Numbered from the stretch's first letter, positions 1 to 10,242 are shown. The stretch is DNA of 64,000 bases from JANTGF01 sp963750735 (GCA_963750735.1 CAVVRY010000012.1:225021-289020), one strand, 5' to 3'. Numbers and translations: made by a program. The notes: generated by a model not told the origin, from the letters alone.

Positions 1-2
1 AC

Positions 3-878
3 TTAGCTGGTCAATATGAAGGTTTGGTTAACCAGAATTTGCCAAGCATGGATCCTAATAAAGAGGAGAGAAGAGTTATGCTTGAAGATGGAATTATGCT
101 TCCGAGGTATCGTCTCCCAACCGAAGCTGAGTGGGAATATGCTGCGATGGCTTTAATTGGAAATACATTTGAGGAAAGAGTATATGAAAGACGTATTTAT
201 CCTTGGGATGGTCATTATCTGAGGAACTCAAGTAAAAAAATGCGCGGACAATTTAATGCAAACTTTACAAGAGGTAGAGGTGACCTTATGGGTGTAGCCG
301 GAAACCTGAATGACAATGCCAGTATCACAGCACCCGTGAAATCATATTCACCAAATGACAACAATTTATATTGTATGTCAGGAAATGTAAACGAATGGGT
401 ACAAGATGTATATCGTCCATTGAATCACCAGGAAGTGGATGAATTCAATCCATTTAGAGGAAATGTTTTCCAGACTATATCAAAGAATGAAGATGGGTCA
501 GTTGCAGAGAAAGATAGCCTTGGAAGACTTGTTTATGTTGAGATTTCTCCTGAAGATGCTGCCGGAAGGTATAACTATCAGAAAGCGGATAATCGTAACT
601 TTAAAGATGGTGATACCAGGTCATCTCTAAAACCTGCAAATAGTTCAGACTGGAACGTTGGAGAAGGAAACAGTACAAATAATATGTACACTAGTGATGA
701 CCAGGACTTCAATTCATTGATTTCCGATAGGGCAAGAGTATATAAAGGAGGATCATGGAGAGATAAGCCATATTGGTTAACTCCAGGTGCAAGAAGATAT
801 CTCGATGAAAATAGTGCACGTGATGATCTTGGATTCAGATGCGCCATGATACGTGTTGGCTCACCACAGGGATATTAA
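3..878 (+). CDS. gldJ: GldJ-like gliding motility/T9SS lipoprotein, 5' end missing
   Basis: The window opens inside this gene; the frame is open from base 3 with no convincing start, so the N-terminus lies outside. The visible ~290 residues are an SUMF1/formylglycine-generating-enzyme-like fold: LPTEAEWEYAA early, GNVNEWVQD in the middle, and GGSWRDKPYW followed by GFRCAM near the end. In Bacteroidota this fold without enzyme activity occurs in GldJ and GldK, outer-membrane lipoproteins of the gliding motility and type IX secretion machinery. GldJ is preferred because murF follows directly, an arrangement I recall from flavobacteria. An intrinsic terminator follows the stop, so murF is probably transcribed separately. 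GldK or another SUMF1 protein is the alternative. Confidence 0.75.
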   Translation, partial: LAGQYEGLVNQNLPSMDPNKEERRVMLEDGIMLPRYRLPTEAEWEYAAMALIGNTFEERVYERRIYPWDGHYLRNSSKKMRGQFNANFTRGRGDLMGVAGNLNDNASITAPVKSYSPNDNNLYCMSGNVNEWVQDVYRPLNHQEVDEFNPFRGNVFQTISKNEDGSVAEKDSLGRLVYVEISPEDAAGRYNYQKADNRNFKDGDTRSSLKPANSSDWNVGEGNSTNNMYTSDDQDFNSLISDRARVYKGGSWRDKPYWLTPGARRYLDENSARDDLGFRCAMIRVGSPQGY

Positions 879-896
879 AATATTAAAAATCAATCG

Positions 897-927
897 AAAA
901 AACCTCATTTTTAGTGGGGTTTTTTTA
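897..927 (+). terminator. intrinsic terminator after gldJ
   Basis: An A-rich arm ending in AACCTCA pairs with TGGGGTT (one G-T pair) across a short T-rich loop and is followed by a run of T. It separates gldJ from murF. Confidence 0.8.
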
Positions 928-941
928 TTTTCGCTGCTGGT

Positions 942-2234
942 ATGAATGTAGAAGAATTGCATCAGATATTTTTAAAAACTCCTAACATTACCACCGATTC
1001 ACGTGATGTTAAGCCAGATTCTGTTTTTTTTGCTTTAACCGGAGACAACTTTAATGGAAATAAATATGCAAAACAAGCTCTGAATGAGGGATGCACTTAC
1101 GCTGTAATTGATGATATCAAGTTTAAACTGGACGATAGGTACATTGTTGTCGATAGTGTTTTAAATACCCTCCAGGAGCTGGCCAGATATCATCGAAAAC
1201 AATTAAATATTCCAATTCTTGCCATTACTGGTTCTAACGGAAAAACAACTACTAAGGAATTGGTTTCTGTGATCCTGGGAAGAAAATACAATGTGGTATA
1301 CACAAAGGGTAACTTCAACAACCATATTGGTGTTCCATTAACCCTGCTTCGCTTAAATAAAGAAACCGAAATTGGGGTCATTGAAATGGGTGCCAATCAT
1401 CCGGGAGAGATTTCAGATCTGTGTCAACTAGCTGAACCTTCACATGGTATAATTACGAATATTGGACATGCTCATATTGAGGGATTTGGATCATTTGAAA
1501 ATGTTATCAAAGCTAAATCGGAATTATATAATTGGTTGAGAAAAAACAATGGGGTCATTTTTCAGAATTCAGAGGATGAGATTTTAAATGGAATAGTTTA
1601 CCCCGGTGATAAAATTATACCTTACTCAATTTCAGCAGATAAAGAATCAATGTTTTCAATAGCCAAAGCTGATCCTTATCTTGAGGTAAAGTGGAAACAC
1701 AATGATGCTGAAATACTTTTAAAAACACAATTATTTGGGACATATAATATTGAAAACCTGGCGGCAGCAATTTCAATTGGTTTGTATTTTCAGGTGGATG
1801 TTGATGAGATAAAAGCTGGGATAGAATTATTTAGTCCTGGTGATAATCGATCACAGGTGTTTAAGACTTATGAGAACACCTTAATTCTGGATGCCTATAA
1901 TGCCAATCCAACAAGCATGAGGGTTGCCATTACAGATTTTCAGAGAATATCAGCGCCTCGCAAAGTAATAATTTTAGGTGATATGTTTGAGCTCGGACAG
2001 GATACTCTGGATCAACATAAGGCGATAATTAATATACTGGAAAACATCAATCATTTTAAAGCCTATCTGGTGGGAGAAATGTTTTCCAGAGCTTCTGAAG
2101 GAACTCATCTTACAAGTTTACAGAATATTGATGAAGCAATTCAGTATTTTATGTCACATCCTGTTCATTCTTCAACCATACTTCTTAAAGGTTCCAGGAT
2201 GATGAGTCTTGAAAAACTAATTCCTTTCCTTTAA
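942..2234 (+). CDS. murF: UDP-N-acetylmuramoyl-tripeptide--D-alanyl-D-alanine ligase MurF
   Basis: MurF adds D-Ala-D-Ala to UDP-MurNAc-tripeptide in the cytoplasm, the last cytoplasmic step of the peptidoglycan precursor. The 430-aa protein has the Mur ligase order: an N-terminal substrate-binding domain with TTDSRDVKPDSVFFAL at about 17-32, the ATP loop GSNGKTTT at 97-104, the central motif EMGANHPGEI, a conserved NIGHAHIEGFGS, and a C-terminal domain with DAYNANPTSM and ILGDMFELG. Length is usual for the family. The start at 942 lies 14 bases past the gldJ terminator. No defect is seen. Confidence 0.96.
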   Translation: MNVEELHQIFLKTPNITTDSRDVKPDSVFFALTGDNFNGNKYAKQALNEGCTYAVIDDIKFKLDDRYIVVDSVLNTLQELARYHRKQLNIPILAITGSNGKTTTKELVSVILGRKYNVVYTKGNFNNHIGVPLTLLRLNKETEIGVIEMGANHPGEISDLCQLAEPSHGIITNIGHAHIEGFGSFENVIKAKSELYNWLRKNNGVIFQNSEDEILNGIVYPGDKIIPYSISADKESMFSIAKADPYLEVKWKHNDAEILLKTQLFGTYNIENLAAAISIGLYFQVDVDEIKAGIELFSPGDNRSQVFKTYENTLILDAYNANPTSMRVAITDFQRISAPRKVIILGDMFELGQDTLDQHKAIINILENINHFKAYLVGEMFSRASEGTHLTSLQNIDEAIQYFMSHPVHSSTILLKGSRMMSLEKLIPFL

Positions 2235-2340
2235 TATTTTATTTTTAATCCGGATTCTTATCACGGTTCTTCTTTCCTTTAACAGCTTTTTTAATTCATT
2301 GGGAAATAATACTTTTACAGAACACAAAAAATAACTACGA

Positions 2341-3012
2341 ATGAGCGCGAGAATAATGGATCCGATTGGCAGATTGATGGGACTTAGATATAAATCACAT
2401 CCATGGCATGGGGTTGATATTGGACCTGAAACTCCGGAAGTAATTACCTGCTATATTGAAATGGTTCCAACCGATACTGTAAAGTATGAAGTAGACAAGG
2501 TTAGTGGATACCTCAAAATTGACCGGCCTCAAAAATATTCAAATATGGTTCCAGCATTATATGGTTTCATTCCGCAGACTTTCAGTGGTAAAAAAGTGGC
2601 TGAATTTAGCTGTGAAAAGACCGGGGACGAAAATATAAAAGGAGATGGTGACCCAATAGATATTTGTATTCTTACTGAGAAAGAAATTACACATGGTGAT
2701 ATTCTGGTTCATGCCAGGCCAATTGGCGGATTTAGGATGATAGACGGAAATGAGGCTGATGACAAAATTATTGCAGTATTGAATAACGATGCTGTTTACG
2801 GAGGCTATAAAAATATAGATGATTGCCCACCAATGGTAATTGCAAGGTTAAAACACTATTTTTTAACATATAAGGATCTGCCTGGCAATAAAAGGGATTG
2901 TGAAATTACCCATACCTATGGAATTGAAGAAGCACATGAGGTGATTCGTAGATCTATAAAAGACTATCAGACACGTTTTGAATCACTTGATGATGCCTTA
3001 TCGAGTGTGTAA
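2341..3012 (+). CDS. ppa: inorganic pyrophosphatase, soluble family I
   Basis: Hydrolyses pyrophosphate to phosphate in the cytoplasm and so drives biosynthetic reactions. The family I signature with its metal-binding aspartates, GDGDPIDI, is at residues 101-108. The substrate-site region KIDRPQKYSNMVPALYGFIP (59-78) and the KHYFLTYKDLPG segment are also present. At 223 aa it is longer than the ~175-aa bacterial average, as in several Bacteroidota homologues. It is a monocistron on the plus strand and its stop faces the convergent metallophosphoesterase gene. Confidence 0.95.
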   Translation: MSARIMDPIGRLMGLRYKSHPWHGVDIGPETPEVITCYIEMVPTDTVKYEVDKVSGYLKIDRPQKYSNMVPALYGFIPQTFSGKKVAEFSCEKTGDENIKGDGDPIDICILTEKEITHGDILVHARPIGGFRMIDGNEADDKIIAVLNNDAVYGGYKNIDDCPPMVIARLKHYFLTYKDLPGNKRDCEITHTYGIEEAHEVIRRSIKDYQTRFESLDDALSSV

Positions 3013-3058
3013 ATTTGAAGCCTGAATACAACTAAAGGATTAGTAGAAGCAAGAATAA

Positions 3059-4219
3059 TTAGGATGATTTAATCCTACATTGAATATTTATCTCAACTAT
3101 TTCAGGGCGATTTCCAAGCCTTACAGGTGGCCCCCATGTTCCAAAGCCAGAGGAAACGTAATAGTGGACTCCATTTTTCTTTACATATCCCCAACTTTTT
3201 TCAAATATTCTTTTTGTAATTAATTGTAAAGGCCAGATCTGTCCATGGTGAGTATGACCTGATATCTGCAAATCAATTCCTGAATTATTTGTTTCCCGGA
3301 GGTGGAAAGGTTGATGATCCATTAAAATGATAGGTTTACTGGCATCCACACCTTTCATTATCTCTTTGATGCTTTTCCTTTTTATTCCTGAAAATCTTCT
3401 ACTGTCTCTATCTTCCCGACCAACAATATATATTTTTTCATCGACCAAAACGTAATTGTCCCGTAAAACCTTTATACCATGATTCTCAAAGAAAGGGAGG
3501 GCTTTTTTTATGCCACCAATATATTCATGGTTACCTGTTACAGCATAGACTCCAAATTTCGAATCAATTTTATCGAGACAAGATCCCAGGTTTTGTTGAA
3601 TTACCGATCCGGGGTCTTCATCAAGAAGATCACCGGCAATACAGACCAGGTCTGGCTTCAGGCTGTTTATCATACCTACCATTTTAGAGATTCTTTTCTC
3701 TCCGATAATTGATCCTAAATGAACATCAGAAACTGCAACTATTTTAAAATCTGTGGGATTCTCAACTTCCTTTTCGAATTCCAGGTTCAGCTTCTTGATT
3801 CTGGGATGAATTGCATTAATATAACCTGCCAGAAGCAATAAACCCACTAAAACAATTGAAGAAAGAAGAATTATATAGTTTAATTCTTCAGATTGAATAT
3901 TGGTAGCGGGGAAAAACAAATTAAATAATAAGCCACCAATATCTATGAATAGGCAGATAATAAAAAAGTACAACAAAGCAGCCAACCAGAATGACCCAAG
4001 TTTTGTAATGAAATATATAAACTTATTACGCCATATACGCTCCAGTAATCGTCCAATGACAAATGAAAAGGTAAGGGTAAGGAATGACAGAAAGTATATT
4101 GTCCTAAGCAATGAATTTTGTGGTAAAGCATTCCACCCCTGCATATAGACATAGTAGTTGGCAAAAAAAAGAATGCTAAAAGCAATTGTAATAAAGATAA
4201 TTATCTGGAATCTTTTCAT
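3059..4219 (-). CDS. membrane-anchored metallophosphoesterase
   Basis: A 386-aa calcineurin-like phosphoesterase behind several hydrophobic helices (about residues 5-25, 42-60, 74-104 and 115-135). All metal-binding blocks are present: SDVHLGS (164-170), GDLLDE (196-201), GNHEYIGG (229-236) and GHTHHGQIWP (321-330). Proteins of this design (YkuE/YaeI-like) are often linked to membrane lipid or UDP-diacylglucosamine cleavage, but the substrate cannot be read here. Its neighbours are unrelated housekeeping genes. No truncation. Confidence 0.85.
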   Translation of the reverse strand: MKRFQIIIFITIAFSILFFANYYVYMQGWNALPQNSLLRTIYFLSFLTLTFSFVIGRLLERIWRNKFIYFITKLGSFWLAALLYFFIICLFIDIGGLLFNLFFPATNIQSEELNYIILLSSIVLVGLLLLAGYINAIHPRIKKLNLEFEKEVENPTDFKIVAVSDVHLGSIIGEKRISKMVGMINSLKPDLVCIAGDLLDEDPGSVIQQNLGSCLDKIDSKFGVYAVTGNHEYIGGIKKALPFFENHGIKVLRDNYVLVDEKIYIVGREDRDSRRFSGIKRKSIKEIMKGVDASKPIILMDHQPFHLRETNNSGIDLQISGHTHHGQIWPLQLITKRIFEKSWGYVKKNGVHYYVSSGFGTWGPPVRLGNRPEIVEINIQCRIKSS

Positions 4220-4282
4220 TTAATAAAATGAATTATATAGGTGGATTGATTCGGATACCTTTCGAATTAACAGGAAATCCAA

Positions 4283-5308
4283 TTAATTATCAGGGGCTAA
4301 ATCAGAATATTTATTGACCCTTTTTATATAAAACTGTTTTAATATACTTCTTCTATAAATGTTATCAGGGTAATCAGAAATTAAATCAGCGTATTGCCTG
4401 CGAACCTTCCGATACTTGCCAACAACAGTATAGAATCGATAATGAGCTCTTAGAACCGACCAGACAAATGCAAATTTGAGTGAAAGAATATACTTTAATG
4501 CTGCTATACCATCAAGAAGCATGCGTGTAATCAGGGTTGGTAATAATTTATTCTTAGGAAGGTTTTTATAAAGCAAAATGAGATTATTCCTGAAGTTATA
4601 ATAGAGCTTTTGAGGATGTTCGTTGGGAAGTGTCCCTCCACCTACATGATAAACTGTTGATTTTGGAGTAAACATAATTTTGTAACCCATATTTTTCAAT
4701 CGCCAACTTAAATCTATCTCCTCCATATGGGCAAACATATACGAGTCGAACCCGCCGGCTAAATGGAAAATATCAGCTTTTATGCACATGCATGCACCGG
4801 TTGCCCAGAAAACCTCCAATTCCTGATCGTATTGCCCATGATCTTCTTCAATTGCATTTAGAATCCGGCCTCTGCAGAAGGGGTATCCGAATTTGTCAAT
4901 GAATCCACCAGCAGCTCCTGCATATTCAAAATGATTGGATTTGTTGTAGTCCTTGATTTTGGGCATTACAACCGCTCTTTTTTCATCTTTCTCAAGGGTT
5001 TCAATTAGAGGGGATATCCAATCTTTTGTTACCTCAATATCAGAGTTCAACAACAAATAATATTGTGCTTTGATTTCTTTTAAAGCTAAGTTGTAGCCCT
5101 CGGTAAATCCATGATTTTTTTCAAAAAGAATCAATTTTACTTCTGGAAATTCAGATTTTAGAACTTCAACAGACTGATCAGTAGAACCGTTATCAGCAAC
5201 AAACACCTCAACATCAGGTCCAAGAGAATACTTTAAAACTCCGGGCAGAAACTTTTTCAGGTAAGATTCACCATTCCAGTTTAATATAACGATAGCAGTC
5301 TTTATCAT
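4283..5308 (-). CDS. glycosyltransferase family 2
   Basis: A 341-aa GT-A fold transferase, probably adding sugars to a surface polysaccharide from nucleotide-sugar donors at the inner membrane face. It starts with the typical VILNWNGESYL. ADNGSTD (38-44) is the nucleotide-binding segment, LLLNSDIEV (86-94) carries the DxD-like site, and HMEEIDLSWRLKNMGY is the acceptor/base region. It resembles rhamnosyltransferase-type GT2 proteins with a C-terminal amphipathic region. Acceptor and sugar are unknown. Confidence 0.88.
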   Translation of the reverse strand: MIKTAIVILNWNGESYLKKFLPGVLKYSLGPDVEVFVADNGSTDQSVEVLKSEFPEVKLILFEKNHGFTEGYNLALKEIKAQYYLLLNSDIEVTKDWISPLIETLEKDEKRAVVMPKIKDYNKSNHFEYAGAAGGFIDKFGYPFCRGRILNAIEEDHGQYDQELEVFWATGACMCIKADIFHLAGGFDSYMFAHMEEIDLSWRLKNMGYKIMFTPKSTVYHVGGGTLPNEHPQKLYYNFRNNLILLYKNLPKNKLLPTLITRMLLDGIAALKYILSLKFAFVWSVLRAHYRFYTVVGKYRKVRRQYADLISDYPDNIYRRSILKQFYIKRVNKYSDLAPDN

Positions 5309-5464
5309 ACTAACCCATTAGCAGGGATTGCTCTTTTTGATACTATAAATTGGAAAAAACTGCCGCAAAGATAATCTATTTTGATGGCTTTTATTTCCGA
5401 TAAATAAAATAGAGTAGGTGAAAAATGTGATTAATTGTAGATAAACTTATTCAAAAATGGATTA

Positions 5465-6256
5465 TCATGACATTATACCAGAGATCACCTGGTAAAACTC
5501 TTTGTGCAAGTTTGCATTGGAGGCAATGAATTCTTTCCCAAACAGAAAGTTATTTCCACCGGAGAAATCACACACTTTGCCACCTGCCTGCTGCACAATG
5601 AATGAGCCGGCTGCCACATCCCATGGGCTCAGACCATATTCATAAAAACCATCAAAATCACCTCTGGCCACGTAGGCCAGATCAACTGCTGCTGAGCCTA
5701 AACGTCTCAAGCCATGTGTGTGTTTCATAAAATAAACCATGCTGTTTAAATATGAATCAAGTTTTGAAAAGTTTGAATATGGAAATCCGGTAGCAATAAG
5801 TGAATCTTTAAGAAAGGATGTGTTTGTTACGGAAATAGGATCATCGTTACAATAGGCTTTGCTATTTTCCCAGGCATAAAATACTTCATCGGCTCCAATT
5901 TCGTAAACTACCCCAAGAATGATTCTTTCCTCTTTCATCAAAGCTATACTTACAGCATATGGATAAAGGTTATGAATGAAATTTGTGGTTCCATCAAGAG
6001 GGTCAACAATCCAATTGTATAATTCACCTTTTACTTCATTTGTTTTTTCTTCACCAAGAAAACCAGCTTCTGGTAGAATGCTTTTTAGACTATTGAAAAT
6101 TTGATTTTCTGAAGCCTTATCCACATGTGTAACAAAATCGTGCAAACCTTTCGATTCAACCTGATCGGCACTGAACCTGGTTCTTTCTTTTCTAATAAAA
6201 TCACCTGTTTCCCTGGCAGTCTCTATAACTTTTTTACATATATTTTGAAGGTCCAT
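5465..6256 (-). CDS. inositol monophosphatase family protein
   Basis: A 263-aa Mg-dependent sugar-phosphatase-fold enzyme (SuhB/CysQ superfamily). Metal-site residues are in FLGEEKTNE (E69/E70), VDPLDGTTNF (84-93) and SPWDVAAGSFIVQQAGG near residue 210. Likely substrates are inositol-1-phosphate or related phosphate monoesters; SuhB-type members are closest in pattern. It lies 33 bases from the ppk1 stop on the same strand and may be co-transcribed with ppk1 and sixA. Confidence 0.88.
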   Translation of the reverse strand: MDLQNICKKVIETARETGDFIRKERTRFSADQVESKGLHDFVTHVDKASENQIFNSLKSILPEAGFLGEEKTNEVKGELYNWIVDPLDGTTNFIHNLYPYAVSIALMKEERIILGVVYEIGADEVFYAWENSKAYCNDDPISVTNTSFLKDSLIATGFPYSNFSKLDSYLNSMVYFMKHTHGLRRLGSAAVDLAYVARGDFDGFYEYGLSPWDVAAGSFIVQQAGGKVCDFSGGNNFLFGKEFIASNANLHKEFYQVISGIMS

Positions 6257-6288
6257 ATATTTGATTAAAGTTTCAAATTGGTATGCAT

Positions 6289-8349
6289 TTAAAGCTTATT
6301 ATTTTTTATCAGATTATACAACTCTATTTGTGAGTTTACTTCTTTTCCATCTGTTTTAAGGTATTGATTATCCTGAACATCATTTATAATTCTTGCTTTT
6401 ACATTATCGGTTAGCAATAGGTTTATAAGGTTTTTTAATTGACTCTGAAGTTCCGGGTCTTTAATGGGGCAACCAACTTCAATACGATGATCAAAGTTTC
6501 TGGGCATCCAGTCTGCTGAACTTATATAATGTAATTCTTCACCATTATTACAGAAAATGAAAATTCTGGAATGCTCAAGAAATCTCCCAACAATACTAAT
6601 TGCCTTTATATTTTCACTAAGACCCTTCACACCGGGTTTAAGTGAGCAGATACCTCTTACAATTAATGTTACACAAACACCAGCCTGGCTTGCCTCATAA
6701 ATTTTACTAATCATTTTCTTATCAACGAGATTATTGATTTTCAAAATGATATAAGCAGGTTTGCCTTCCTTGGCATTATTTGTCTCATTATCAACCAGTC
6801 CATAAAGCCTTCTTCTCATATAAACCGGAGCAACATGTAATTGTCTGAATACGACAGGCTTATAAGGAAACTCAATAAGATTAAATACTGCTTTAACCTC
6901 CCTGGTGATTTGCTTATCAGCAGTAAATAGTGAAACGTCAGAGTAAACTTTTGCATTTCCTTCATGAAAATTTCCCGTACTTACTCCAGCGATATATACA
7001 GTTTTTTTACGCTTGGTTTTCCTTCCGATAAGCAATAGTTTGGCGTGTATTTTAAGCCCTGGAATTCCAAATAAAACTTTCGCTCCAGCTTCCTCCAGTT
7101 TCCTTGACCAATAAATATTCGATTCTTCATCAAATCTGGCTTGAAGCTCGATGACTACAGTCACTAATTTCCCATTTAAGCAGGCGTTTATTAAAGCATT
7201 TAAAACAAGGGAAACTCGCGCAACCCGGTATAGGGTTATTCGAATGGAGCTTACATCAGGATCAATGGCTGCTTCCCTGATCAGACTGATGAAATGAGAA
7301 AAATTTTGATAAGGATAATAAAGCATAATATCCTTATTGAAGATATAATCTATACTGCTAGTTCCCGGATTGAATGCGGGGTGTCGGAGGGAAGGTAATT
7401 TTTTGTATTCAAATTTTCTATTTCCAAGGCCGGGGAAATTCATAAAGTCTTTAAAATTATGATATCTCCCACCGGGTAGTAAGGTATCTTCAGCATCAAA
7501 TTTAAGCCTTGATTTTATGTGCTCCAGAAGGTCTTTTGGGATATTTTTATCATATACCATTCTTACAGGCTGGCCTCTCTTCCTTCCTTTAACACCCTTA
7601 GAGATTTTTTCAAGAAAGCTTTTGGTTACGTCATTGTCAATATCCAACTCTGCATCCCGGGTAAGCTTAATTGTATAAGCATTGAAAGTGCTATAAGTGA
7701 ATTTTTGAAAAATATCCTTTAATTTTATTCTTATAATATCATCTAAAAGGATAAGGTATCGCTTGTTTCCTTCCCTTGGAAGTTCGATAAACCTTGTTAC
7801 ACTTTTCATAGGAAGCTCAATTAGCGCAAATTCACTATCTGCTCCGTTTGAAAGCTTAATAGCCAGGTAAATCGATTTGTCTTTTAAAGGTGGAAATGTT
7901 ACAATATTGTTCAGCATTATAGGAGCAAGTACAGGTAGGATCTTCTCTAGATAAAACTCATCTATGAATTTTTGCTGAGTTTCGTTAATTTGTTTTTCGT
8001 TAATAAAATAAACTCCTTCTTTTTCAAATCCTTTTAAAATATCTTGAAATATATTATCGAAATCTTGATGCAGCTTAATTACCGTTTTTTGTATGTTATT
8101 TAATAAAGTTTTGGGATTACCTTCTGTGAATTTGTGGTTATCAATATTTAGTTCAATTAGGCGTTTAACTGAAGCAACTCTAACCCTGAAAAATTCATCA
8201 AGGTTATTGGAGAAAATCCCAAGAAAACGCATCCTCTCAACAAGAGGAACATTCTGATCGGCTGCTTCCTGCAAAACAGAATTGTTGAAAGCCAGCCAGC
8301 TTAATTCACGATTAAAAATATTCTTATTGATATCTTTCTTTGTAGCCAT
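6289..8349 (-). CDS. ppk1: polyphosphate kinase 1
   Basis: Makes inorganic polyphosphate from ATP at the membrane. The 686-aa protein has the full PPK1 layout. The N domain starts with FNRELSWLAFNNSVL and ERMRFLGIFSNNLDEFF, followed by a head domain. The two PLD-like catalytic domains carry GLKIHAKLLLIGRK, containing the autophosphorylated histidine, and FLEHSRIFIFCN, containing the second histidine. YFYPYQNFSHF-type phosphate contacts are seen as MLYYPYQNFSHF. The sixA-like gene ends one base away on the upstream side, so the two form an operon, a common pairing for phosphohistidine chemistry. Confidence 0.96.
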   Translation of the reverse strand: MATKKDINKNIFNRELSWLAFNNSVLQEAADQNVPLVERMRFLGIFSNNLDEFFRVRVASVKRLIELNIDNHKFTEGNPKTLLNNIQKTVIKLHQDFDNIFQDILKGFEKEGVYFINEKQINETQQKFIDEFYLEKILPVLAPIMLNNIVTFPPLKDKSIYLAIKLSNGADSEFALIELPMKSVTRFIELPREGNKRYLILLDDIIRIKLKDIFQKFTYSTFNAYTIKLTRDAELDIDNDVTKSFLEKISKGVKGRKRGQPVRMVYDKNIPKDLLEHIKSRLKFDAEDTLLPGGRYHNFKDFMNFPGLGNRKFEYKKLPSLRHPAFNPGTSSIDYIFNKDIMLYYPYQNFSHFISLIREAAIDPDVSSIRITLYRVARVSLVLNALINACLNGKLVTVVIELQARFDEESNIYWSRKLEEAGAKVLFGIPGLKIHAKLLLIGRKTKRKKTVYIAGVSTGNFHEGNAKVYSDVSLFTADKQITREVKAVFNLIEFPYKPVVFRQLHVAPVYMRRRLYGLVDNETNNAKEGKPAYIILKINNLVDKKMISKIYEASQAGVCVTLIVRGICSLKPGVKGLSENIKAISIVGRFLEHSRIFIFCNNGEELHYISSADWMPRNFDHRIEVGCPIKDPELQSQLKNLINLLLTDNVKARIINDVQDNQYLKTDGKEVNSQIELYNLIKNNKL

Positions 8350-8350
8350 T

Positions 8351-8845
8351 TTAAGTCAGTCTTTTGGGGTAATCAAAAACATAATTCTGCAAAGTATCCG
8401 CTTTTATTTGATTCCATTCTGAGGTGTCAAAATCCAGCCTTACAAAACCAGAGGTAGGTATATTGTCAATGTAGTCGGAAATGAAATCATTAGCAAAACT
8501 CGTAACACCAGGGTTGTGGCCAAATATAGCTATATGATCATAGTTATTTGAGAATTCCTTTATGGTGGTAAGTATAGTTCTGGGACTTGCCAGGTAGAGA
8601 TCATCATTAATTTTAATGTTATCGAAATCATTAAACAAAACTCTCGAAAAAATAATGGATGTATAAAGGGCCCTGTTTGCAGGACTTGTAATAAAAACCT
8701 GAGGAAGGTTTCCAGTTTCCTTAAACCTTAAGGCCATTTGGTAGGCATCATTAAATCCTCTGGCTTTTAATGGGCGATCGTAATCTGCAAGTTCATAATT
8801 ACTCCAATCTGATTTACCATGCCTGACAATTGTAAGGGTTTTCAT
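8351..8845 (-). CDS. sixA: SixA-type phosphohistidine phosphatase
   Basis: A 164-aa single-domain histidine phosphatase. The catalytic RHG motif is at the N-terminus (TIVRHGKSDWSN), the second histidine is in FGHNPGVTSF, and ITSPANRALYTS matches the family. SixA removes phosphate from phosphohistidines such as those of phosphorelay HPt domains; the target here is not evident. It is upstream of, and nearly touching, ppk1. Confidence 0.88.
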   Translation of the reverse strand: MKTLTIVRHGKSDWSNYELADYDRPLKARGFNDAYQMALRFKETGNLPQVFITSPANRALYTSIIFSRVLFNDFDNIKINDDLYLASPRTILTTIKEFSNNYDHIAIFGHNPGVTSFANDFISDYIDNIPTSGFVRLDFDTSEWNQIKADTLQNYVFDYPKRLT

Positions 8846-8904
8846 AAGAAGAGTATGTTATTAATTAGTTGAATAAGGTTCTGTGGAATAAAGTTTCTAA
8901 AAAG

Positions 8905-10242
8905 TTACAATAGCTGGCTGGCCAGTTCTGCCAGGTGGCTCCTTTCCCCCTTAACCAGATTAATGTGGGCGAATACATTCTGACCTTTCATCTTATCAGT
9001 CAGATATGTTAGTCCATTTGAACCGGTGTCAAGATAAGGTGAGTCAATTTGCTCAATATCACCAGTAAATACCATCTTAGTTCCCTCTCCGGCTCTGGTA
9101 ATTATAGTTTTTATCTCATGTGGTGTAAGATTTTGAGCTTCATCAACTATAAAAAAGATATCAGAGAGACTTCTTCCACGAATGTAGGCAAGAGGTGTAA
9201 TAAGTAATTTTTCTTCTTTGAGCATATTTTCGATTTTCTGAAACTCTTTGCTCTGCGGACTATACTTATTTTTAATTACAGACAAGTTATCGAACAGGGG
9301 TTGCATATATGGCCCAATTTTTTCACCAACATCTCCCGGTAGAAAACCAAGATCTCTATTGGCAAGGGGTACAATAGGACGAGCCAGAAAGATTTGCTTG
9401 TAGTCTCTTCTTTGCTGAAGGGCTGCTGCCAGTGCAAGCAGAGTTTTACCTGTTCCTGCTTTACCTGTTAATGCAACTAGTTGAACATCTTTTCGGGTCA
9501 ATGCATCCAATGAAAAAGTTTGTTCGGCATTTCGAGGTTCAATCCCGTAAGCCGGTAGTTTTTGAATGCGACTAATGATTTTAAGACCAGGATCATAATG
9601 TGCCAGAACACTGGATTTATCACTCTTCAAAATAAAATATTCATGAGCATAAGGCTCTCTTTGGAGATCCATTTCTTCAAAAGGAATTCCTTTTTGTTCC
9701 TCATAAAGCTTTGAAACCAACTCGTTATCGAGGTTTTCTATTGTAACAAGTTCTTTGTAAAGTTCTTCCAGGTTTGTAACCTTATCTGTTTCATAATCTT
9801 GTGCCTGTATACCCAACGATTTGGCTTTCATCCGGAGGTTTATATCCTTTGAGACCAGAATTACCTTATTATCAGGATTTTTTTCAGTAATATAAAATGC
9901 AATAACAAGTATCCTGTGATCTGGTGTTTTTTCAGGGAAAGATTCACTTACAGTTTCCGGAAATGGTTTTCCTGTTTCAATAAAGAGCTTTCCTTTTCCC
10001 TTGCCAAGAGAAACTCCTTGTGTAAATAGGTGGTCTCCAGAAAGTTTATCCAATTCTCTGGTTAGCTCCCGTGCATGGTAATTAATCTGGCTGTTTCCCT
10101 TTTTGAACTTATCCAGCTCCTCAAGAACAACTATAGGAATGACAATATCATTTTCCTCAAAATTATAAATACATTGATAATCATGAAGTAGAACATTTGT
10201 GTCTATTACAAAGATTTTTTTCATTTTTTTCCTCATATTCAA
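8905..10242 (-). CDS. PIN domain-PhoH ATPase fusion (YlaK type)
   Basis: The 445-aa protein joins an N-terminal PIN nuclease domain (VIDTNVLLHD at 12-21, EELDKFKKG, and later acidic residues in ILVSKDINLR) to a PhoH-type helicase/ATPase domain. The latter has Walker A GKAGTGKT at 260-267, FFIVDEAQN as Walker B and FTGDIEQID behind it. Such PIN-PhoH (PhoH2/PhoL-like) proteins are thought to be sequence-specific RNA helicase-ribonucleases. It is a single gene, with no toxin-antitoxin partner visible beside it. Confidence 0.9.
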   Translation of the reverse strand: MNMRKKMKKIFVIDTNVLLHDYQCIYNFEENDIVIPIVVLEELDKFKKGNSQINYHARELTRELDKLSGDHLFTQGVSLGKGKGKLFIETGKPFPETVSESFPEKTPDHRILVIAFYITEKNPDNKVILVSKDINLRMKAKSLGIQAQDYETDKVTNLEELYKELVTIENLDNELVSKLYEEQKGIPFEEMDLQREPYAHEYFILKSDKSSVLAHYDPGLKIISRIQKLPAYGIEPRNAEQTFSLDALTRKDVQLVALTGKAGTGKTLLALAAALQQRRDYKQIFLARPIVPLANRDLGFLPGDVGEKIGPYMQPLFDNLSVIKNKYSPQSKEFQKIENMLKEEKLLITPLAYIRGRSLSDIFFIVDEAQNLTPHEIKTIITRAGEGTKMVFTGDIEQIDSPYLDTGSNGLTYLTDKMKGQNVFAHINLVKGERSHLAELASQLL